Assembly: GCA_022592435.1 (NCBI GenBank)
Contig: JABYQS010000044.1
Span: 176,059 to 240,058 of the forward strand
Length of the DNA stretch: 64,000 nt
Origin: Cerioporus squamosus
Taxonomy: Eukaryota > Basidiomycota > Agaricomycetes > Polyporales > Polyporaceae
Direction: 5' to 3'
Below the pieces are notes generated by a model. The model saw only the letters and a program-made list of their open reading frames with translations. It ran no database searches and was not told the DNA's origin. Each line of letters starts with the position of its first letter. The stretch's first letter is position 1. The position numbers and the translations under genes are program-made. This document shows, piece by piece, positions 11,088-23,976 of this stretch.

Positions 11088-14000
11088 ATGCTCCGCATCG
11101 GAGTCGACGTTGGAGGTGAACTACACTGCACTAACCCTATGTTGGCATCCTCCATTCTCCGGACTAACCACACGTCTCCATTGCAGGGACAAACACTGAT
11201 GGCGTGTTGATCGACCTGGCTCGTGTGCACGAGCCTTCTCGCGGCGTGCTGGCACACTACAAGGCCCCGACGACGCCCGATGTCTCCACCGGCATAGAGA
11301 ACGCCGTGCGTGAGGTCCTCAAGCTCGCCGCTCTGCCTCCCTCGGACGTCGCTTCTGTCAGCATCGGCACTACCGCTTTCATCAACGCGGTTCTCGAGGC
11401 AGATGCACGTCGGCTCGCGAAGGTGGCGGTGATTCGCCTATGTGGCGCATACACCAGGCAATGTCCACCGTTCATCGACTTCCCCAAGCGTCTGCGCAAA
11501 CTGACAGAGGGCCACGTTGCCTTCGTCGATGGCGGATTTGAGAGTACGTGAAGATCGCACGCCGCGAAAGGGCTATCTGACAGATCCCAAGTTGATGGCA
11601 GAGAGATCTTCCCGCTCAATGAGGAGCAGATACTTCAACAATGCGCGATCATCAAGGAGAAGGGCCTCACAAATGTTAGACAGCGCCGATTCCACTCTGA
11701 TTGAGAACCTAATATCCACTATTCCAGGTTGTGTTATCCGGCATTTACTCTCCATTGGACACGGAAGGCAGGCACGAGGCGGCTGCAAAGTCCATTATGC
11801 AGCGGGAACTGGGCTCATCTATCAACGTGGTATGCTCAAGAGACGGTAATGCATCACCCATTTATCCCTGGATGAATGCTGACATCCCAGTACATGACAG
11901 TTGGCCAAGTCGGTCTGCTAGAGCGCGAGAACGCGTCAATCTTGAACGCTTCGATTCTGACCTTCGCTCAACGGACCATCCGTGGCTTCCAAAAGGCGAT
12001 GCTTGCGCTCAACCTCACCTGTCCCCTATTCCTGACACAGAACGACGGAACGCTCACGACTGCCGCGGCTGCAGCTCAGCTGCCCATACGCACGTTTGCG
12101 TCCGGCCCCACGAACTCCATGCGCGGAGCGGCCTTCCTTGCCGGCCTAGACGACCACAAGTCCGCCGAGCAACGCAAGTCGATGATCGTCGTCGATGTAG
12201 GTGGTACGACCACCGATGTCGGGGTCCTCCTTCCGTCGGGTTTCCCGAGGCAAGCAGCTTCCTTCATCGAGGTCGGTGGGGTGCGCACGAACTTCGCGAT
12301 GGCGGACGTCCAGTCGATCGGTCTGGGCGGCGGGTCAATCGTTCGCACCTCCCAGCCTGAGCAAGGCGTTCGCGTCACGGTCGGCCCGGAGTCGGTGGGA
12401 CATAACCTCACACGCGATGCGAAGGTCTTTGGCGGGAGCGTCTTCACCTCTACTGACCTCGTTGTTGCGAGCGGTCGGGCGGAGCTCGGTGAGAAGGCGA
12501 AGGTTCAGGATGTATCCCCAGAGATCATCGCCTTGGGAATGGCCAGAATCAAGAAACTGCTCGAGGGCATCATCGACAAGTACGTGTCCCCTCTTCTGGA
12601 GTTGGCTTCGCACTCATCACTTTGCAGAATGAAGACATCGCCCGAGGACATCACTGTGTTGCTCGTCGGCGGCGGGAGCATCATCGCTCCTGACGAGCTC
12701 GTGGGTGTGAAGGAGATAGTCCGTCCCCCATTCTTCGGCGTTGCGAACGCAGTTGGCGCAGCCATGGCGAAAGGTGCGCATCTTGCAAGATTCTCGGTAC
12801 AGGTGATGACCTTATTGCATCTCCAGTTGCGGGGGAGGTTGACACGATTGAGCTACTCGCTGGGCGTGACATCCACTCCGTGATAGAATCGATCAAGCTA
12901 GTTGCGGTGAAGAAGGCCATAGCTGCCGGCGCAGACCCTGGTACGTTTCACCAGCATTCCTGTGTTCCAGCGAGGCAGTGTGCTGAGGCTTCTGTCGCTC
13001 AGCTACTACCAAGATTGTTGAAGTCACCAATATCCCTGTGCAGGTGGGTCTCAGAGTCTGAAGCTCCTGGTGTAGCTGTTCCTGAATATCATATAATGCG
13101 CGCAGTACGTCACGAACCAAGCGACCCGTGTCATTGTCAAGGCCGCCGGAGAGCTCGCCCCGCAAGCCGTGGCATCCCTCGAGTCTTCTCCCTTGACCAT
13201 AACCGGAGAACAAGACAGTGAACCAAGGGAGGAAGAGAAGCTCCTCCCAAGTGACGACTCAGCTGTGGACACCGCGTCGTCGGAGGACATCGACATCGAT
13301 ACCTACAAGCCGACTATCTTACCTGATCGCAGGTGGAAACTGTCTGAAGTCGATCTTGGTCAGGCTTCGAACTCAGTTAGGCATTCCCTACTAGTACTTA
13401 CCTCTCCTGCGACAGAATGGATCTCTGAAGGTTGCGGAGTGCTCGGTACCGGAGGCGGCGGTTCTCCCTATCCGCCCTTCTTGATGGCGAGGCAGGCATT
13501 GCGCGACGGCAAGATGATCTACGTGAGTACCCGGAGACGAGTGTGTTAGCGGAGTGCTGCTGATGTGACGTTCGTCAGGTACTCGACCCAGACGACGTGC
13601 CGGAAGGTGACACCTTCATTCGCTGCAGCTTCATGGTATGGATGTTGCTTTCCACGATTCTGTCGGGAGACTAATAAATTGATGTGCGTCTAGGGTTCTC
13701 CCAGCGTTGCCGTGAGTATCTTGAACATCCCTTGCAAATCCTGGAATGAGACTTAGCACCTTGCGATCCTACCAGTCGGAGCGCCTCCAAGGCGGAGATG
13801 AGATCCCGGCAGCCGCCCGCGCCTTGATGAAGTATCTTGGCATTGAGAACTTCGCTGGCTCGATATCTGAGGAGATTGGAGGCGGTAATGGCATTCAACC
13901 CATGATCGTCGCCGCTGAGATGGGCAAGGCCGTCTTGGACTGCGACCTCATGGGACGAGCCTACCCCAACGTGCGTTTTCCAGCACATGTCATCCACTCG

Positions 14001-15136
14001 TGGACGCTCACGTAGCTTTTAGATGTATCAAACGTAAGTTACCCCTGCGGATCTCTCCTGAGCCTGATGCTGAACACGCTCTAGCTTACCGGGAGCATAC
14101 GACATCCCGAATGGCCTTTGGCCTTGCGCCATCTCCGACGGCATAGGCAGTACGGTGGTAAGTGGCGTTGAAGGGCACGTTCGCGTCGGATGTAACTCTT
14201 ACGCCTTTTTGACAGGTCTTGCCGACCGCGCGGAGCTCCAAAGCGGTAGAAGACATCCTTCGGGCAGTGACAACCGAGATGGGGTCCAAAAGCGGTGTGA
14301 GCATGGCCCCTCTGGACCGCAAGACCTGCACGCAGTACGGAGTGCCACACAGCGTCTCCCAGGCGTGGCGGATCGGGCGCGCCATTGCCCTATGCAGGAA
14401 GCACAATGACCTGAAGGCGATTCCGAAGGCGATTCTAGAGCTGCAGAACGGGGCGTGCTTGTTCGTCGGCAAGATCATCGACGTACGCAGGGTGCGTCTC
14501 ATAGACCCTTCGACTCATGTATGCGTACAAGAGGAACTCACTGTCCCTGCAGGAGGTGCGGAAGGGGTTCACATGGGGCGAGGTTACCATTGTGCCGTTA
14601 CTCGAGGAAGAAGAGGAAGACTCGAACTCCGCTCCGAGTTTCACGCTTCCCGTGAAGCACGACGACCGCCTCGTCATCCCGTTCCAGAACGAGAATCTGT
14701 ACGCGTATATCGAGTCTGCGGATGGGGAGAAGAAGGTGTGTCACGATGCTGCATGCGTTCCGGCCATCATACCTTGCCAAGCTTGACGTTTCGTTCGTTT
14801 ACGCGCCGTCCCTTGACGCAGATCCACGTCACTGTCCCTGACCTGATAACGGTGCTAGACTCGCAAAACGGAGCCGCACTCGGGACGCCCGACTACCGGT
14901 ACGGCTTGCGTGTGACCGTCATCGCGATGGCCGGACATCCGAGCTGGATCACGCCGGAAGGTCTCAAGAACGGGGGTCCGACAGCCTTTGGGTAAGTGGA
15001 CGATACTCACCACTGGGCATGAGAAGTCTTCTTATAATCATCCGTCTTCATCTGCAGACTGAACGGGGTCCCCTTCACGCCAATCGGTCCTTACAAGGAC
15101 CCGAAGAGTGTAATCAAGGAATTCGCAAACGCGTAG
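11088..15136 (+). CDS. Hydantoinase/oxoprolinase-DUF917 fusion protein
   Basis: A long gene with more than a dozen short introns. The N-terminal part begins MLRIGVDVGGTNTDGVLIDL, the ATP-binding DVGGTNTD signature of hydantoinase A/oxoprolinase, and has a second nucleotide motif VVDVGGTTTDVGVL plus LERENASILNASIL and ASGPTNSMRGA. After an acidic Ser/Asp linker the second half matches DUF917 (the S-methyl-thiohydantoin desulfurase-like family): GCGVLGTGGGGSPYPPF, EIGGGNGIQPM, DCDLMGRAYPN and AISDGIGSTVV. It ends VIKEFANA. This suggests ATP-dependent opening of a hydantoin, oxoproline or similar cyclic imide by one half and a related ring reaction by the other; the true substrate is unknown. 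The exon joins I traced keep the frame. It is divergent from the amidase, and both could act on C-N bonds of one compound. Confidence 0.88.
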
Positions 15137-15370
15137 AGGCTGTGGAGAAAGGGTTATTGTGAGCGAAATCAGGATCTTGGGACTGTCTAGTGAGCACATC
15201 CGGTCTTCTCGCCCAACTAGGGCTAAATAACGAAGAGGGTTAGCATTTCTTTGCTGTTGTATCATTAGTGAAATAGGACAGTACAAAGAGATCCGTCAAA
15301 TGTCTCGGCGACATGACATGTCTCTATTCCTCTGACATTTAGTACGAATATTCCTCCGCAATCGTCGTCC

Positions 15371-16806
15371 TTAGCACCAGCAAAACCTGGGAAATGTGTT
15401 TAGTCTGAAACGCGCTTTTGCGTCAAGGACTGCACCTACTTCTCGTTGTACACCCACTCGAGCTCATCGTCCCTCTCATTCCCATACCACTTCACCGCGG
15501 ACAGATGCTCTTCCCGCTCTGCCGTCTGCCAACCCTTGGACTCCGCGAGCGCACGCAGCTCAGGCCGCATGTACCAGAACTCCATCTTCTCCACCTTCTC
15601 GTCGCGCCCAGCAGCCAGCAGTTCATCCAACGACACGGGCAGTGTGTCCTCGTCCGCACGCAAGCGCGATACGACCAATGTCCGGGGAGACGTCTTCAAG
15701 TCTAGGGTCCATGTCACAAACGACAGAGGGGAAGGCTGGGCCAGCGCATCGGTAAGGGTCTGCGCCCCGTCGGGGAGGATGGCGGCACCCCACTGCTCGC
15801 TGGGAAGGACCGGCTGTAAATCAGGCGTGAAGTCCATAGTTCGTCGGACGACGAACAATCCAACACCCTTATCGGGGAGGAAAGTGAACTGCGTGCGGCC
15901 TGGTCGGGCATAGCGGACGAGATCCTCCTTGACCCAGCGTGCATCGTGCTCGTAGAGCGCCGCCACGTCGGATTCAGAGAGCCTGACTACCCTGACGCCT
16001 GGCTTCTTCGCCGCAACCACGTCCGAGTCGGAGGCGTCGAGATTCCAGAATGTCTCCTTTGCGCCCGAGACGACCCAGCCGTCGCGCGATGTCGGATCGG
16101 TCCCACATGAGCGGTAGAAGTCGCGCCCCACGTCGCTATAGAGAACGGAGAACTGGGCGTTGGCGACCCCGAGGGACTTGAGCATCTCGATGTCTGGAGC
16201 CGTACCCCAATCTGGCGGGAAGGTCGACGGGAGTGCAGAGCGCGGCGCGAGAACCCAGTGTAGGAGGCGCATCATGTGTCGAGCGTAGCCTTTCTTGCGG
16301 TGTTTCGGGGGCGTGTATACCGACGCGACCCCGTACGCAGTAACCTCCTCGACCTGGGGTTGTGCGACATCGCCTTCGGCCGAGGGTTTCGGTCTCGCGA
16401 CGAGCGCAGCGCGGCGGTAGCTGGTGAAGCAGACGGTGAGGCCCAACTTCTGAGCAGCCACTGGCACACAGGTTCTTGAACTCAACGTACGTCTCGCAGG
16501 AACACAGGAAGTTCAAAGTAGCAGGGTCGTTCCTGGGAGCCAAAACCCTGCACACCGAAGTTCACCAATTCATACATCCTGTTGAGCCTGCTGCTAGAAG
16601 AGTGGCCATGCATGTGCTCCGCACCAAGTTATGAGCTTGCCGTTCGCGGCGTGCTGGTCCGCGTCCATCACCTCATCGCGGTGGAGATATTCGTCGAGCG
16701 GCCGGCCGCGCGACCACTCGACTGCGTGACGGCAGCGCGATTCGCGCGTCTGATGCGACGTCGCAGGGAAGAGTGAGAGGTCCGCAAGGGTTAGCTCAGT
16801 GGCCAT
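15371..16806 (-). CDS. LYC1: LYC1-like GNAT acetyltransferase, copy b (intact)
   Basis: Paralogue of the gene at 6331, in the opposite orientation. It starts MATELTLADLSLFPATS at 16806; intron positions match copy a (after LITW, and after FLCSCET). The acetyl-CoA loop is PKHRKKGYARHMM. The reading frame is continuous from YRRAALVARPKPS through NEK. A last intron then brings in a 16-nt exon at 15371-15386 encoding FCWC and a stop. The central and C-terminal parts are nearly identical to copy a (for example FWNLDASDSDVVAAKKPG against SWNLDASDSDVVAAKKPG), so the duplication looks recent. The downstream intron sequence is also alike. Likely a cytosolic N-acetyltransferase; lysine is the family's known substrate, not proven here. 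Confidence 0.88.
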
Positions 16807-17216
16807 GCTTCGATTCTTGAAGTTGTTCTAGACGGTTAACTTTTGCGCGGGGCCGCGGGCAGAGGTAGGCCGATGGTACTTATGCGTTCAGAAGCAACAA
16901 TGTGACCCGAGTCATAGTAGCACTTACATTGATTAATCGATGCGGATCAGAGACGTGATTGTGGTCGATCGTTGTAGCCTTTCGGCGACGTGACTCGGAG
17001 TACTTATCGTATAGCGCTCGACGCCAGCAGGTAGTAGGAGGAAGAAGGATGTCTCTTGCCTATCGCGGAGGTTAAGTAAGTACAGTAACCATCCGGACAA
17101 GGGTTCTGGCATCCGATAGACGATGTGAGTAGGTATGATCTGGCCCCTGATGCTAACATGCGGATAATCATTCTACATTAATGGGTATGCTTCAACACCA
17201 TGGACCCAGTACAACG

Positions 17217-19436
17217 TTATACAGTGAATCCGCCGACAATCCTGGAGATGTACGTCTGGAGACCATCGACGTCGCTCACGAAAGCACCAATATAACCGTC
17301 GGGCCGCACGACGACAACAGCCAGCGCATCACCATCAACGCCATAGGCCTTGTGGGCATGGCCCTCCTTGTCGTGGTACGCGTTGGCCCCTTCGATGGCG
17401 GCAGGGACTCCGTCGCGGCCAAGTACCAGCGTCTTCATGACGCTGGCCAACGGGGAAGCCTGCGCAGCCGCCACGACTTCCTGTGCCTTCGATCCGGCGT
17501 GCTCCGGGGAGAACACAAGCAAGGTGTGTGCGTTCGGCTTGAAGATCTCGAAGAGCGAGGTCTCCTTGCCCGAAGCGTCGACCAGAGCGGGAGCCTCCGG
17601 AGCGCGGTCTCCGGCGCGCACAGGTTCTCCGGATACCCTCTGTACGCCCGCGCCTTCAACGCGGTCTCGTCCAGACCGTTCATGCCGCGCGCGTCGAACA
17701 CCACCGGGCTCCAGCGGTAGTTGATGTCCAGCTGGCGGAGGGCGGTGTTCCGCCACTTGAGGAAGCCGCTTGACTCCTTGTTGGAGTCGTCGTCCGAATG
17801 AAGATGGGTGATGTGGGTGTAGAGGTCAGAGGTGGCGGCGAGCATGTGCGCGATGACGGGGAGCCGCTCGATTTGGTACGTGATGAGCAGATCGCGCGAG
17901 GCAAGGCCCTTGCACACGATGGCGAGCTTCCATGCGATGTTGAACTGTAAATACTTTCATTAGTGCCATCAGTTGGCGCGGAATCAAGCAGTATGCGTAC
18001 CGAGTCGCCCACGCTGGTGTTGAGTCCTTGCCCGCCCGTCGGGGAATGAACATGAGCAGCGTCTATTGGACAAGGATCATGAGAAGCCGAGACTCGACCA
18101 ATGCATAGACTAGGCTCACCTCCACAAATGAAGACCCGACCTTCGTACAACTTGTTGACCATCCGCATCTTCGGCCTGTCGACGGCGTGAGTCATACATC
18201 ATAGTTTGAAGACGAAGGCTGATACTGACTTCCAGTACGACATCCCGGTGAAGTTCTTGAGAACTATATCCCTGCGTCCAGTGAGCTCGTAGAAGAACTC
18301 TGCGAACTTGGACGGCTCAGTTAGGCCAACCGGATCAAAGTTCTGTCCCGCGATACCGAGATGGAATTGGCCTGGATCCTTCTTCGGACGCATGGCGACC
18401 CTGTCGTTGAGCGATGTACTAGTAAGCTCTCTTCCGCATGATGCATCAACTCATGGCGCTCACGTGAACTTTCCTGGCTCGCTCCAAATGTGCCAAACCT
18501 ATTTCGCAACCGAGAGGTGAGTCCAACCACAGCTCAGGAAAGATCAAAATGTACGTACGTCTGAAGAGACTCCTTCAGCTTCGACATCTGCCCATGCCTG
18601 CCCGTCGCCGTCCTTCGTCTGTCCCTCGAACGTTGCGCCGATAGCCTTCCTGGTGAAGCCTGCGTGGGACTGATAAATTTCCTGTGTCCATTTGGAACGG
18701 TGTGACGAGTCGAACTCACCTCGAGCACCGTCGCAGCCAATGACATAGGCGCACCGAACGGTTTCGATCTCCTCGACACCGGCATGCTTCAACGACAGGC
18801 TGACACCTGTGTCATTCTGCTCCATCGAGACAGGCTCCGTGCCGAGTTCTACGCGAACCCCATACTTCAGGAGATGGTCGCGGAGGACCCCTTCCGTAAG
18901 ATATTGGCTCAGCAAGAGAGAGTCCTGGCACAGGCAGCCAGGTGTTAGCTGAAGTTAAGTAGCAGAATGGTAGGGCTTGGCACATACCTCGGGGCGATCG
19001 GGGCTAATGGGCACGTCGTCGACTATCTTCCAATTCGCGACGGGCTCGATGCCTCCGGGAAGCTTGTACATCTGCATCGCCATCATGGGGCGACCGAGGC
19101 GTCGAGCGTCCTGAGCCACTCCCAAGAAACGGAAGATTTCGAGAGTTCTGGGCTAGAAGACGAGGTCGTCAGTTGTTTGCCAGTGTGCTCTGATGCTAAC
19201 TGGAGTGTGGCACATACATGCAGGCCACTGCCTCGAGAGGACTTGTGGAATTCTTGAGCTTTGTCGATGATGCGTATCGGTATGCCGTTCTGGGCCAACG
19301 TCAGCGCCGCTGCTAGGCCAGAAGGCCCTGCTCCGATCTGGGTTACAAGCCGCAATCAGCTGATGGACAACGGAGCAGTACATGGCAGGGATGAACGTAC
19401 GATGAGGACCGGGAGTGTTTCGGTGCTGGTTGACAT
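17217..19436 (-). CDS. FAD-dependent aromatic monooxygenase FMO2, one frame break
   Basis: Same family and intron layout as FMO1. It starts MSTSTETLPVLI, followed by the first intron and IGAGPSGLAAALTLAQN. Next are HPRTLEIFRFLGVAQDARR, the DG motif region (IGCDGARG) and the GD motif in HSPTGGQGLNTSVGDS. The C-terminal thioredoxin-like part ends YISRIVGGFTV. The frame is lost once at about 17627-17631: FMO3 has TCTCCCGGATAC where this copy has TTCTCCGGATAC, one C fewer, which breaks GYPGEPVRAGD. Apart from this every exon reads through. Tandem with FMO3 on the same strand, and more like FMO3 and FMO4 than FMO1. Confidence 0.88.
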
Positions 19437-19525
19437 TGTCTGTAGACTTCGATCTTGGTTTGCTTCGTTCTGCTAGCGCGAGCGACTGGTAGATGCTGTT
19501 TTGCGGACTTTCCGTCCACACTTAC

Positions 19526-19539
19526 GCTGTGGCTATATA
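19526..19539 (-). promoter_or_regulatory. FMO2 core promoter
   Basis: On the minus strand this reads TATATAGCCACAGC, 103 bp before the FMO2 start. It is a variant of the TATA/AGCCTCA core of the other paralogues. Upstream sequence to about 19583, including GACGGCGGCACAGCGC, aligns with the FMO3 promoter. Confidence 0.5.
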
Positions 19540-19589
19540 CTTCAGCTGGTGCCATGGAAGCGCTGTGCCGCCGTCTGGCGAAGCATCGC

Positions 19590-20662
19590 GGCTACTCATC
19601 GTCCTCTCCAGTACTGACGCGGTCCCGCGGAACGACGGCACTGGAACGCGTTTGCGTGCAAAAACAGAGAAGAGCAACGTCAACGTTGTGGGCAAGCGAC
19701 CCCGCGTGCGCTGCCGTCGGGGACGCGACCGCAGTGCCACTCGGCCCGCACAGTGCCGCGGACATGCTCGGTCACAGTCGGTCACTCGCGATCAGTCGCG
19801 ATCCGCGGAACCGTGGGAAGTTGAGGTCACCTCCTGAAGTTCGAACATGAAAGAGTCCGGGTCCACACCCTCATGTTGAACATTTCAACTGTTACTACGT
19901 GATGCACTTGACAGCAGCGACATCAGCATCAGCCGAAGTTGCCCGCGTCAGTAGTTACATGTCGAGACTGGCGGACCAGAGCAGACCAGCGAGGTGCCGA
20001 CGACTTGCGTGAGCCTCTCGGCGTTCCTCGACGCTGGCTCGAGTCTCTCGGAACGTGTCACACGGACAGCTTTCGAGTTGTTGGATTCGGAAATCCTTGC
20101 TTACGGCATCCCGAGACCCTCAGGCCCTCGTAGACAGCGGTGCCAGTGCAAAAGCGGATCATAAGAGTCACTGACCATGATAGGACGTTACCCAGTGACC
20201 ACCATGCTCCACCATGTCATATGCATTACACGACCGTCCACGATACATGTATCGAGACGTCAGAGATCCCTACCGAGGCCTGAAAGCCCCGAGTGAGATT
20301 CGGCAGGTTTCGGAGGGTTGAGTACCAGCCAAACGACTGGTCACTGCATGGCCTAAGTATGTAACTTGTAAGGAGCTTCCTAACATCCGCCATGTTTACG
20401 AACGATTCGGACTCAGTTTATTCACAAGATGACTCACCTGTGTCACCGACGTGTACAACTCGGGATCGGGGTGGGCGCATTCCGATCGAGGTGAAGCCCT
20501 GTCCGTGACTCCTGCGGTATGAACCGAAAGGAGGAAGAACCAATGTGGCTCGACACCAGCTAACTCCAGGTGATGGTAAGTATCATCAGTTCCCGCGGCA
20601 TGTCGACCACTGCATAGACGTTGTGCATGAATATGACGTTGTACCGCGTTCCTCGTACAACG
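19590..20662. other. Intergenic region between FMO2 promoter and FMO3 3' end
   Basis: About 1 kb without a recognisable gene. No coding motif, RNA gene or clear repeat was seen. Confidence 0.5.
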
Positions 20663-22880
20663 TTAGACGAATCCGCCCACTATACGGGAAATGTAGGTCT
20701 GAAGAACATCGACGTCGTTCACGAATGCACCAATGTGTCCATCTGGCCGTACGACGACGATGGTTAGCCCTTGGTCATCCACACCATAGGCTTTCTGGGC
20801 ATGGCCCTCCTTGTCGTGGTACGCATTGGCCCCTTCGATGGCGGCAGGGACCCCGTCGCGGCCGAGGACCAGTGTCTTCATGACGCTGGCCAACGGGGAA
20901 GCCTGCGCAGCCGCCACGACTTCCTGTGCCTTCGATCCGGCGTGCTCGGGGGAGAAGACAAGCACAGTATGTGCGTTCGGCTTGAAGATCTCGAAGAGCG
21001 AGGTTTCCTTGCCTGACGCGTCAACCAGAGCGGGAGCCTCCGGAGCGCGGTCTCCAGCGCGCATAGGCTCTCCCGGATACCCGTGGTACCCCCCGGCTTT
21101 CAACGCATCCCCGTCCAGACCGTTCATGCCGCGCGCGTCAAGTACCACCGGGCTCCAGCGATAGTTGATGTCCAGCTGGCGAAGGGCATTGTTCCGCCAC
21201 TTCATGAATCCGCTCGAGCCCTTGTCGGAGCCTCCGAGACCCGCGTTGTCGTCCGCCTTAGATTTGACGAGGGGGGTGTAGAGGTCGGCGGTGATGGCGA
21301 GCATGTCAGCGATGACAGGAAGCCGCTCGGTGTTGTACGTGGTGAGCAGATCGCGTGAGGCAAGGCCCTTGCACACGAGGGCGAGCTTCCATGCGATATT
21401 GAACTGTACTCCCGTCAGATTCAACGGTTGTGGCGCAGCTGAGCAACATGCGTACCGCATCGCCCACGCTGGTGTTGAGTCCTTGCCCGCCCGACGGGGA
21501 ATGAATGTGAGCCGCATCTGTCAATTTGGAAGTAGCAAGTGAGGGCGGAACCCGGCAATCGTGTAGACTACGCTTACCTCCACAGATGAAGACACGGCCT
21601 TTGGACAACTTATTAACCATCCGCGTCTTCGGCCTGGGGATAGCCCAAAATATGAGACATACATGGTGTATGGGAGACGAGGCATAGTACTGACTTCCAG
21701 TATGACAGCCCAACGAAGTTCTTGAACACGATATCCCTGCGTCCGGTGAGCTCGTAGAAGAACTCCGCGAACTTGAACGGCTCCGTCAAGCCAACTGGAT
21801 CGAAATTCTGTCCCGCGATCCCCAGATGGAAGTGGCCTGGCTCCTTCTTCGGACGCAGGGCGACCCTGTCGTGACACAAGTCAGCTTTGTTCCGCACAAC
21901 GCATCTCGTCGTACTCACGTGAACTTTCCCGGCTCAGTCCAGACATGCCAAAACTATCTCGCAGCTCAAGATGAGTTTCAACCCCAATCCAAAGACAGGT
22001 CGAGCTACTTACATCTGAAGAGACTCCTTCGGCTTCGACGTCGGCCCATGCTTGCCCGTCATCCTCTTTGGTCTGCCCCTCGAACATGGCCCCGATAGCC
22101 TTCCTGGTGAAGCCTGCGTTGAGCTGATCAGTTCCCCTGCCATGTCTACACTACACGACCTGGACTCACCTCGGGCGCCGTCCGCGCTGATGACATAGGC
22201 ACACCGAACGGTTTCGACCTCTTCGACACCAGCATGCCTTAACGACAGGCTAACGCCTGTGTCATCCTGCTCCATCGAGACAGGCTCCGTACCGAGCTCC
22301 ACTTGCACGCCATACTTCGAGAGGTGGTCGCGGAAGATCTCTTCCATAAGATATTGGCTCAGCAAGAGAGAGTCCTTACACACATTCACCCAGGCATCAG
22401 CTGCAGTTAGCAGCAGGATGGCTTTTGGTATATACCTCGGGGCGATCGGGACTGATGGGCACGTCCTCGAGTATCTTCCAGTTCGCGACGGGCTCAGTGC
22501 CTCCGGGTAGCTTGTACAATTGCATCGGCATCAAGGGGCGACCGCGGCGATGAGCATCCTCAGCAACTCCTAGGAAACGGAAGACCTCGAGAGTTCTGGG
22601 CTAGGGAACGAGGGAACGAGCTCCTCGTCTGTCAGAATTCCGATGGCCAAGCTCGAGTGGCACATACGTGTAAGCCGCTGCCCCGAGAGGACTGGTGATA
22701 TTCTTGGGCTTTGTCGATGACGCGTATCGGTATGCCGTTTTGGGCCAACGTCAGCGCCGCTGCTAGGCCCGAAGGCCCTGCTCCAACCTGCACAGGTATG
22801 AGCCAATGAACATGTGGAGAAGAGATACACGACGATGGACGTACGATGAGGACGGGGATTGTCTCGGTGCTCGCTGACAT
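20663..22880 (-). CDS. FAD-dependent aromatic monooxygenase FMO3 (intact)
   Basis: Same ten-exon-type layout as FMO1. It starts MSASTETIPVLI at 22880. GAGPSGLAAALTLAQNGIPI follows the first intron. The middle exons carry SLLLSQYLMEEIFRDHLSKY, ISADGARG (DG motif), FEGQTKEDDGQAWADVEAEG and LGIAGQNFDPVGLTEPFKF. The GD motif lies in HSPSGGQGLNTSVGDAV. The last exon (to 20663) reads without a break through the thioredoxin-like part and ends YISRIVGGFV. All joins keep the frame, so of the three similar copies (FMO2, FMO3, FMO4) this one appears undamaged. Probably hydroxylates a phenol or related aromatic using FAD and NAD(P)H; the specificity is not readable from sequence. Confidence 0.9.
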
Positions 22881-22974
22881 ATTCTGTCAATCTCGATACT
22901 GGGGTTCTTGGTTGGGGGGTAGTGCTCGCTGGTGGGAGATTCTACCTCGCAGACTTTCCGCCGACGTCCGGTAG

Positions 22975-22991
22975 CCTGAGGCTTTATGATA
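22975..22991 (-). promoter_or_regulatory. FMO3 core promoter
   Basis: Minus strand TATCATAAAGCCTCAGG, 111 bp before the FMO3 start. It nearly matches TATCATATATCTAGCCTCAG in front of FMO4. A further shared stretch lies at 23063-23083 (GCTCATTCTCTGATGG), matching 31083-31103 in the mirrored orientation. Confidence 0.55.
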
Positions 22992-23089
22992 CTTTCAGCC
23001 GGCGCCATTGGAGGGCTATGCCGCCGTCCGGAGAAGCCGAGGCCGCTACGCTGCTGCTCATCAATGCTCATTCTCTGATGGCACGGACC

Positions 23090-23976
23090 GTAGCAGTGGT
23101 GGCACTGTACCTTGAGTAAGACACAAGTCACGTTCGCAAGGCATGATACACATACTTTAGAGTAAGTATTCCCCTTGGAGAGCGAGCGACATCATCCATG
23201 CCCTCGTGTTCAGGAACCGATCAGTTTGCGACCACTTGCAAGCATACATGCTATGTCCGGATTGGTTCCTTGCCTGGGTCCGCTATACAGCCCGAATACA
23301 CCACGACCGTCTCATAGTGCTCGCGCATTAGACTGATGAAGCACAGGTGAGTTTTGCTTGGGCAGTGTCCGCCGTGTCTCACACCTAACGGGATGGGCTC
23401 ACACAGATTCGATGGGACGAGGCAGCGAACCGTCCACATACTTGTGGGCCATCCGGCGTCGCACGCCCCCCGCAGAGCCTTCGGGCGAGAATCGCCCAAT
23501 AAGGGCTGCTTGTGCACATACTATGTGCCAACTCGAGAGTGATTGGAGACCGAAGCCCATTGATTTCTCTAGTAGCAGTGCGATGTCAGACCCATCCACC
23601 AACAATCCTGCCAGGAGTGGCAGTACTACTTACATCTAAGCTGCCTTGAACCACCCATATGTTTCAATCCATGTTAAGGAGTTGAAGTACAGAGCATCGA
23701 AAAACCAGCGACAGGAAGAACGCGTTGTAGAGGACGGCCATGGGGACTCGGAGGACCGAGAACGTTGCTCGAACGGGCGCTTCTTGCTGCAGAGAGAAAA
23801 CGTCACGTGGTACGCGTCATGACGCGGTGTGACTGTTTACTGTCACACTCGCACGCGTCCGCTAATGGTGCCCGGCGTCTCGGAGAGGCGTCCTCTGCAC
23901 TCGACCACCACTGCAGGTAGCTGCAGACCCACCACCATCCGCATTGCCTTTCCTCGTCTCCCTAGCCAAAGTTACC
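23090..23976. other. Intergenic region upstream of FMO3
   Basis: No gene recognised. The part next to FMO3 is promoter; the rest shows only short random frames. Confidence 0.5.
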
